From the NCBI GenBank assembly GCA_005883175.1, contig VAYV01000033.1:1-8347 (forward strand): a stretch of DNA of 8,347 nt, written 5' to 3'. Shown one piece after another: positions 4,764-8,347 of the stretch. Numbering within the stretch: the first letter of the stretch is position 1; every line of letters begins with the position of its first letter. The position numbers and the translations under genes were made by a program. This DNA comes from Actinomycetota bacterium. GTDB taxonomy: Bacteria; Actinomycetota; AC-67. Below the pieces are notes generated by a model that worked only from the letters and a program-made list of their open reading frames with translations, ran no database searches and was not told the DNA's origin.

Positions 4764-5434
4764 AAGCGGACGCGCATCATGTCGCCGTCCCACAGCAGCA
4801 GCGCTGCTGCGTCGAAGCGGAACCCTTCGACGACGCCGCGGCACAGGTCGGTGAAGATCTCCTCGAGCGTGAGCGAGTCCTCGATGTCGAGGGTCACCTG
4901 GCGGATCGTCGCCAGCTCGGCGTTCTGCCGCTTGAGCTCGCGCTCGTTGTAGATGCTGAACATCGTGCCGGCGCCCCCGATGATCCACAGCGCGGCGACG
5001 GCGGCCAGCCCGCCGGGGAAGAACGTCGTCTTTCCGAACGCATGCGTGTGCGTCATCACATCCATCGTCACGATCGCGATGGTCGAGAGCACGATAAAAC
5101 GGAAGCCGGCGCGCGACGAGAGCAAGATGCCGGCCGCCAGCGCGCCTACCGTGTAGAGGAACACGAGCGGCCCGTTGCTGCCGCCGGTGATCGCGACCAT
5201 GGCGGAGACGGCGACGACGTCGGTGACCATGCCGATCCAGATCGCGCGCCCGACCCATGAGCCGCCGCGCGCAGCCATCGCGTGCGTCGCGACCGCCAGG
5301 GCGATCTGCGCGGTCAGGAGGCCGGTCAAGCGGTCGACGTTCGGATGGGTCGTCGATGCGGCGACGGCCAGCAGCACCATGATCGGAGTGAAGTAGCGGA
5401 TCGAGAAGTAGACGGAGACGCGGCCGCCGGTCAT
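4760..5434 (-). CDS. Membrane sensor half of the diguanylate cyclase (six TM + partial GAF)
   Basis: The 224 residues hold about six hydrophobic segments (near 11-28, 36-54, 62-83, 88-105, 111-128 and 141-160). A charged, probably coiled linker (163-180) follows, then the first part of a GAF domain (about 182-224), where the frame stops with TGA at 4762-4760. The frame one base away continues the GAF and then the GGDEF domain. The pair is thus best read as one sensor cyclase gene of about 518 codons broken by a missing base near 4765. I choose ATG 5434, which has GAGGGG 6 bases upstream. ATG 5476 immediately follows the upstream gene's stop but has no ribosome site. The gene lies in an operon downstream of the exported Pro-rich protein, and its ligand is unknown. 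Confidence 0.8.
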   Translation of the reverse strand: MTGGRVSVYFSIRYFTPIMVLLAVAASTTHPNVDRLTGLLTAQIALAVATHAMAARGGSWVGRAIWIGMVTDVVAVSAMVAITGGSNGPLVFLYTVGALAAGILLSSRAGFRFIVLSTIAIVTMDVMTHTHAFGKTTFFPGGLAAVAALWIIGGAGTMFSIYNERELKRQNAELATIRQVTLDIEDSLTLEEIFTDLCRGVVEGFRFDAAALLLWDGDMMRVRL

Positions 5435-5476
5435 CAGCGGCCCCTCGGCGCGCGCGCTATCGCTCTGCCGGGCCAT

Positions 5477-6148
5477 TCAGATCTGCCACGTCCGACGCGC
5501 GAGCCCCGCCACGTCGAGCTTGACCAACCGCGTGGAACCGCGACTGAGCATCAGCAGCACGCCGAGCGCTATGCACGCGAGGAGCAGGGGCGGCGCCAGG
5601 GGACCGGCGAGGTCGAGCGCGCGCCCGGCCGCCTTCTTCGCGGCCTGACCCGTGATGCTGGCGTACGGAGCGTCGAACGACTCGCCCGGTGTGATCACGC
5701 CGATCCCGTCCAGCACCGTGAGCCCCGATGTGCCGACGTGCGAGCGGTTCGTGTTCGACGTCGTGGATGTCCCGCTCGAGTGGCCGGTCGTGCCACTTTT
5801 GGTCGAGCCGGAGCTCGTTCCGCCGGTCGTCGGCTGGGATGGGGTGCCGGTGTTGCCGCCCAGTCCGAGCAGCCCGGTGATGCCGCTCACCGTGTCGTTC
5901 AGCTGGCCGGGAAGCGGGACACCCGGAACGCCGGTGACCGTCGGGGTCGGCGACAGCAGGTCTCCGACGATCGGCACGCTCGGCAACGGCAGCGGGCTCG
6001 AGGTCGGAAGGGGAAGAGGGGTCAAAGATACCGAAGGGAGTGGAACCGGAAGCAAACCGGCCTGGGCATGTGCCGCCGGATAAATGAACAGCGCGCAAGC
6101 AGCCCACACGGCGAGCGCGAGGCGCCGCAGGGTTCGGAAGGATGGCAT
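5477..6148 (-). CDS. Exported Pro/Leu- and Ser/Thr-rich membrane-anchored protein
   Basis: From ATG 6148 the 223-residue product has a signal peptide: basic RTLRR, a hydrophobic core near 10-25 and a cleavage region AHAQA at 26-30. A Pro-Leu repeat region (about 33-62) follows, then a Gly/Ser/Thr/Asn-rich low-complexity linker (about 97-140). A short ordered stretch (143-165) follows, then one TM helix (about 183-202) and a basic cytoplasmic tail. This is the layout of a type I surface or wall-spanning protein with an extended stalk, possibly glycosylated. I recognise no catalytic domain. Upstream in-frame starts exist (ATG 6160, GTG 6181). I prefer 6148 because GGTGAG lies 4 bases before it, but this is uncertain. 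The stop abuts ATG 5476, so it is probably co-transcribed with the cyclase. Confidence 0.7.
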   Translation of the reverse strand: MPSFRTLRRLALAVWAACALFIYPAAHAQAGLLPVPLPSVSLTPLPLPTSSPLPLPSVPIVGDLLSPTPTVTGVPGVPLPGQLNDTVSGITGLLGLGGNTGTPSQPTTGGTSSGSTKSGTTGHSSGTSTTSNTNRSHVGTSGLTVLDGIGVITPGESFDAPYASITGQAAKKAAGRALDLAGPLAPPLLLACIALGVLLMLSRGSTRLVKLDVAGLARRTWQI

Positions 6149-6155
6149 CCGTCTC

Positions 6156-6211
6156 ACCATCCGAATGGTCGGCGGTAACACCCGGTCTTTGTATGGCTAA
6201 ACCGGATGGTC
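6156..6211. repeat. Nested inverted and direct repeats in the divergent bpa / Pro-rich-gene control region
   Basis: ACCATCCG (6156-6163) and CGGATGGT (6203-6210) are a perfect 8-base inverted repeat. Inside it, CCGGT (6182-6186) pairs with ACCGG (6201-6205), sharing bases with the outer arm, and ACCAT (6156-6160) can pair with ATGGT (6165-6169). CCGAATGGTC (6161-6170) and CCGGATGGTC (6202-6211) form a 10-base direct repeat with one mismatch. The block covers the 5' end of the minus-strand gene and lies about 50 bases before bpa. It could be an operator for a dimeric regulator or a folded leader. Confidence 0.4.
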
Positions 6212-6260
6212 TGCCCTAGCACTCTCGGATATCCGTCCCGTTCGCGAGGAGGAGCCCGTT

Positions 6261-6794
6261 TTGCTCACGGTGGTGAACCTCGACAGAATGCCGTCGATGG
6301 ATCAGACGAACGCGCCTCCGGTCGCCGAACAGGACGCTTCCTCGCAGGAGGGGATTCCGCCAGAAGGGGAGGGCCCCGGCGGGGTCGATCAGCCCGGCAA
6401 GCTGCTCCGCATCGCGATGATGGTGCGCGAGATGCTCGAGGAGGTGCGGCGCGCGCCGCTCGACGAGAACGCGCGCGAGCACCTTGCCGACATCCATGCG
6501 CGTGTCGTGACGGAGCTGAAGGGCGCGCTGTCGGGGCCGCTCGCGGAAGAGCTGGATCGGATCACGCTTCCGTTCGGCGACAACGAGATCCCGTCGGAGG
6601 CGGAGCTACGGATCGCTCACGCGCAGCTGCTCGGATGGTTGGAGGGCTTGTTCCAGGGGATCCAGGCCGCGATCGCGTCGCAGCAGCTTCAGATGGCCTC
6701 GCAGCTAGAGGAGATGCGCCGGCGGGCGCTTCCATCGGGGGATCAGCGTCCCGACGTCAGGACGATCGATCCGAACCCCGGTCAGTACCTGTAG
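6261..6794 (+). CDS. bpa: Bacterial proteasome activator Bpa/PafE
   Basis: The 177-residue product matches the actinobacterial Bpa (PafE, Rv3780) family over its helical core. Pieces include KLLRIAMMVREMLEEVRRAPL (47-67), LAEELDRITLPF (94-105) and ELRIAHAQLLGWLEGLFQGI (115-134). It ends in GQYL (174-177), the C-terminal motif that docks the ring into the 20S proteasome and opens its gate. Bpa is an ATP-independent, ring-forming activator for degradation of unfolded proteins. The acidic, Gly/Pro-rich N-terminus (14-46) is expected to be disordered. The start is a TTG at 6261 with AGGAGG 8 bases upstream. ATG 6288 has no ribosome site. The length agrees with the roughly 174-aa mycobacterial protein. 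No proteasome or Pup gene is in the window. Confidence 0.92.
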   Translation: MLTVVNLDRMPSMDQTNAPPVAEQDASSQEGIPPEGEGPGGVDQPGKLLRIAMMVREMLEEVRRAPLDENAREHLADIHARVVTELKGALSGPLAEELDRITLPFGDNEIPSEAELRIAHAQLLGWLEGLFQGIQAAIASQQLQMASQLEEMRRRALPSGDQRPDVRTIDPNPGQYL

Positions 6795-6809
6795 CGCCGG
6801 TTAGGCGCT
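6793..6809. terminator. Possible bidirectional terminator between convergent genes
   Basis: AGCGCC (6793-6798) and GGCGCT (6804-6809) form a 6-base stem with loop GGTTA. They take in parts of both convergent stop codons (bpa TAG at 6792-6794, zinc-ribbon TAA at 6803-6801). The plus-strand side is followed by only a few Ts, so termination strength is doubtful. Confidence 0.35.
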
Positions 6810-7025
6810 TTCCGCGGTCGCGCGCTCCTTGTATGCACGCCACTGCTTCACTTCGAATTCCGCGCGCTCTCTGAACGTCGCGTTGTCGGTCAACGCGCCG
6901 CATGAGCAGGCGCGCGCGTCCAGCGGCAACAGCGTGCCACAGGAACGGCACGGCTTTCCTTGGAGCTGGGCCGTTTGGGCGACGTGGGACGGCCGGTCTT
7001 GATCAAACGGCCTGCCAGGGGCCAC
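6801..7025 (-). CDS. Zinc-ribbon C-terminal part of a small membrane protein (probably frameshifted)
   Basis: The convincing part runs from about 6959 to the TAA at 6803-6801. It is GKPCRSCG, then LLPLDARACSCGAL, giving CxxC-x10-CxC, a compact zinc ribbon, followed by a charged helix ending in KQWRAYKERATAESA. The only usable start in this frame is a GTG at 7025, which lacks a ribosome site and lies inside the TM gene read in another frame. Between 7025 and about 6960 the overlapping frame has higher GC at third positions, and beyond that point this one does. The simplest reading is that this ribbon is the C-terminus of the protein starting at 7249 and that one G is missing near 6959. Role unknown. 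Confidence 0.6.
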   Translation of the reverse strand: MAPGRPFDQDRPSHVAQTAQLQGKPCRSCGTLLPLDARACSCGALTDNATFRERAEFEVKQWRAYKERATAESA

Positions 7026-7249
7026 CCGGCAGCCGAGACGATGACGAGGCCGATACCGATCCCGGTGAGCCCGTGCCGGAGCAGCACCGCGACCACTTCA
7101 CCGACCAGGAGAAGGACGGCGAGGGCGGCCGCTCCCAGCCACAGGGACACGATGCCGCGCGCGAGGGCGCGGCGGCGGCCGAACGCTCGCGCGGCCCGTC
7201 GCTTCGGGCCGAACGCGATCACCCTGGCGTCTGCGTGGGTCGGCTGCAT
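6890..7249 (-). CDS. Two-TM membrane protein, N-terminal part (probably fused to the zinc ribbon)
   Basis: ATG 7249 has AAGGAGG 7 bases upstream, a very strong ribosome site. The first 32 residues are basic and cytoplasmic in character (GPKRRAARAFGRRRALAR, 14-31). Two TM segments (about 33-58 and 60-80) and a basic linker to residue 97 follow. After residue 97 the frame reads SRAVPVARCCRW and so on to a TGA at 6890, which is the out-of-frame reading of a zinc ribbon. A single extra base near 6959 would give a 149-residue protein with the order TM-TM-zinc ribbon (Cys near 101, 104, 115 and 117). No function is known to me. The gene is divergent from the alpha/beta-hydrolase gene and convergent with bpa. 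Confidence 0.65.
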   Translation of the reverse strand: MQPTHADARVIAFGPKRRAARAFGRRRALARGIVSLWLGAAALAVLLLVGEVVAVLLRHGLTGIGIGLVIVSAAGWPLAGRLIKTGRPTSPKRPSSKESRAVPVARCCRWTRAPAHAAR

Positions 7250-7326
7250 CGGAGAACCTCCTTCCGTTGAGTTCGGAGCGCGGCCGTTAGGCCTTGAGCG
7301 CCGGACCCCCAAGCGGGGCCTCCTGA

Positions 7327-7338
7327 TAGCCTCCGGCC
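7327..7338 (+). promoter_or_regulatory. Possible leaderless -10 element of the hydrolase gene
   Basis: TAGCCT (7327-7332) fits the TAnnnT core and ends exactly 6 bases before the ATG at 7339. No Shine-Dalgarno sequence precedes that ATG. This spacing is the pattern of actinobacterial leaderless transcripts, in which transcription starts at the start codon. No clear -35 is present. Confidence 0.4.
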
Positions 7339-8157
7339 ATGGAACAGCGCGCGCGCATCGGCGAGATCGAGCTCGCGTACGAGGTGTACGGCGACGGTCC
7401 GCCGCTGGTGTGGTGTCACGGGCTGGCCAGCTGCGGCGATGGTGACCGGGACGTTATCGACGCATTCAGCGAGACTTTTACCGTTCTGTCCTACGACGCG
7501 CGCGGTCACGGCCGCTCTTCGCCGGTACGCGACGCGCGCGAGTTCAGCTACGTGAAGCTCGCGGAAGACGCGATCGGGATGCTCGATCACGTTGGGTGGG
7601 CGTCGGCGATATTCACCGGTGCATCGATGGGCGCGGCAACGCTGGCGCGCGTCGCGTGCATCGCGCCGGACCGCGCGCGCGCGCTGGTGATGGCCCGACC
7701 GGGTGCGATGGGAGACGACGGGAAAGCGCCCCCGTGGCTGCAGATGCTGTTCGCCGGCGGTGCACACGCGATCCGGAGCGGCGGCATCGAGGGCGCGATC
7801 GAGTTCTTGATGACGATCCCGCTCGCGCGCACGGAGATCGACGCGAACCCCCGGCGGCTCGACGATCTCCGTCGCGACTGGACCCGGCATGATCCGATGT
7901 CGATCGCCGCCGCGCTCGAAGGTGTTCCGCCGACGTCGCCGTTGGAAGGGGGGATCACGAGCGACATGATCCGGTGTCGCGTGCTGGTGATCCCGGGCAA
8001 CGACGTGATCCATCCGACCGAAGCCGGGATCGAAGTCGCGCGGCTGATCCCCGGGGCGATCACCGCGCAGCCTTTCGACTCGCTGCCGCGCGCGGATGAA
8101 GTTCGCGGCCTCGTGCAACTGGTCCGGGACTTCGTCGCAAGCGTGCCGACGGCATGA
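7339..8157 (+). CDS. Alpha/beta-hydrolase fold protein
   Basis: The 272-residue product has the standard order of the fold. The HG oxyanion loop is WCHGLASC (25-32), then SYDARGHGRSS (51-61), then the nucleophile elbow GASMGAA (94-100) with Ser96. The acid-turn strand is VLVIPGNDVIHP (215-226) with Asp222. The catalytic His normally found about 25 residues after the acid in a GH motif is not visible: the equivalent region reads PFDSLPRADEV (245-255). Activity by the usual Ser-His-Asp triad is therefore uncertain. The stop overlaps the start of the crotonase-like gene as ATGA, so the two are probably coupled and may act together in acyl-CoA or aromatic/terpenoid-type catabolism. No substrate can be given. 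Confidence 0.87.
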   Translation: MEQRARIGEIELAYEVYGDGPPLVWCHGLASCGDGDRDVIDAFSETFTVLSYDARGHGRSSPVRDAREFSYVKLAEDAIGMLDHVGWASAIFTGASMGAATLARVACIAPDRARALVMARPGAMGDDGKAPPWLQMLFAGGAHAIRSGGIEGAIEFLMTIPLARTEIDANPRRLDDLRRDWTRHDPMSIAAALEGVPPTSPLEGGITSDMIRCRVLVIPGNDVIHPTEAGIEVARLIPGAITAQPFDSLPRADEVRGLVQLVRDFVASVPTA

Positions 8158-8347
8158 GCGACAAGGTTCTCGTCACGACGAACGACGCGGTCACCGTCCT
8201 GACGTTGAACCGCCCCGAGGTCCACAACGCCGTCGACGGCGAGACCGCCGAAGCGATCGGTACCGCGATCGACGCGTTCGCAGTGGACGACGAGGCGCGC
8301 GTGCTGGTCGTGACGGGCGCCGGCCCGCTGTCGTTCTGCTCCGGGGC
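8154..8347 (+). CDS. Enoyl-CoA hydratase/isomerase (crotonase family), 3' partial
   Basis: The first 64 residues are present before the window ends. They show the crotonase N-terminus: a short beta strand pair leading to VTVLTLNRPEVHNAVDGE (13-30), a helix AEAIGTAIDAFAVD (32-45), then ARVLVVTGAGPLSFCSG (48-64). That last stretch corresponds to the first oxyanion-hole strand and the FCxGAD loop. The family hydrates or isomerises acyl-CoA thioesters, and the catalytic Glu residues lie beyond the window, so the reaction is undetermined. The ATG at 8154 overlaps the preceding stop by four bases. Confidence 0.9.
   Translation, partial: MSDKVLVTTNDAVTVLTLNRPEVHNAVDGETAEAIGTAIDAFAVDDEARVLVVTGAGPLSFCSG

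Noticed and set aside
4755..4770. Programmed -1 ribosomal frameshift in the cyclase
   Set aside because: No X-XXY-YYZ slippery heptamer is present (codons GTC CGC TTG TGA), and I see no obvious stimulatory pseudoknot. An indel or GTGA reinitiation is simpler.
5282..6178. Long plus-strand open frame of 298 codons opposite the cyclase and Pro-rich genes
   Set aside because: Arg/Gly/Gln-rich shadow with no motif. The minus strand has TM segments, a signal peptide and ribosome sites.
6140..6240. c-di-GMP (GEMM) riboswitch upstream of the surface-protein/cyclase operon
   Set aside because: Pieces such as AGGGCAGACC and CCGGGTGTTACCG on the minus strand recall GEMM segments, but their order, spacing and the tetraloop-receptor parts do not match. 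A covariance-model search would decide.
1..8347. CRISPR array, tRNA or rRNA genes, insertion sequence, phage or toxin-antitoxin/defence system
   Set aside because: I looked for regularly spaced repeats, cloverleaf-like segments, transposase motifs and paired small toxin/antitoxin genes and found none. Gene content is ordinary chromosomal plus small unknown proteins.

Overview
The window is a GC-rich chromosomal segment that most likely comes from an actinobacterium (Actinomycetota), probably an uncultured or deep-branching lineage. Two genes carry this call: a WhiB-family iron-sulfur regulator (four Cys, GVWGG turn), and a bacterial proteasome activator Bpa/PafE ending in the diagnostic GQYL tail. 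High GC at third codon positions, GTG and TTG starts and a possible leaderless promoter agree. I see no mobile element, CRISPR array, tRNA or rRNA.

Layout from left to right. Positions 1-85 hold the C-terminal end of an unidentified plus-strand gene. Positions 318-2498 form a minus-strand block. Read 5' to 3' it holds an eIF2B/ribose-1,5-bisphosphate-isomerase-like protein, a stand-alone CinA N-terminal (COG1058) protein coupled to it by an ATGA overlap, a 58-residue secreted peptide with its own promoter, structured leader and palindromic terminator, and a 69-residue protein of unknown role. Divergent from this block is an NMN/nicotinate-mononucleotide adenylyltransferase-like gene (2585-3517). 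It is followed by a probable terminator, and then by a whiB-like gene (3707-3979) with a promoter and a leader that can pair with its own ribosome binding site.

Positions 3876-6148 hold a minus-strand operon. It encodes a Pro/Leu- and Ser/Thr-rich membrane-anchored exported protein, then a six-TM/GAF/GGDEF diguanylate cyclase. The cyclase reading frame is broken inside the GAF domain, where the stop TGA overlaps a GTG in the continuing frame. Its end overlaps the end of whiB on the opposite strand. The bpa gene (6261-6794, TTG start) lies divergent to this operon. It converges on a small two-TM plus zinc-ribbon protein (7249-6801) that also appears frameshifted. The right end holds an alpha/beta-hydrolase (7339-8157) coupled by an ATGA overlap to an enoyl-CoA hydratase/isomerase gene that runs off the window.

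Functionally, the left half suggests a nucleotide module (NAD precursor adenylylation, possible ADP-ribose or nucleotide pyrophosphate handling, ribose-phosphate-type fold). The middle holds signalling (Wbl regulator, c-di-GMP synthesis). The right holds protein turnover and acyl-CoA type catabolism. I found no clear new defence or mobile system. The most unusual items are the secreted micro-peptide unit, the NMNAT/eIF2B-like/CinA-N neighbourhood with its missing catalytic Cys, the two frame breaks of the same sense, and the whiB leader.
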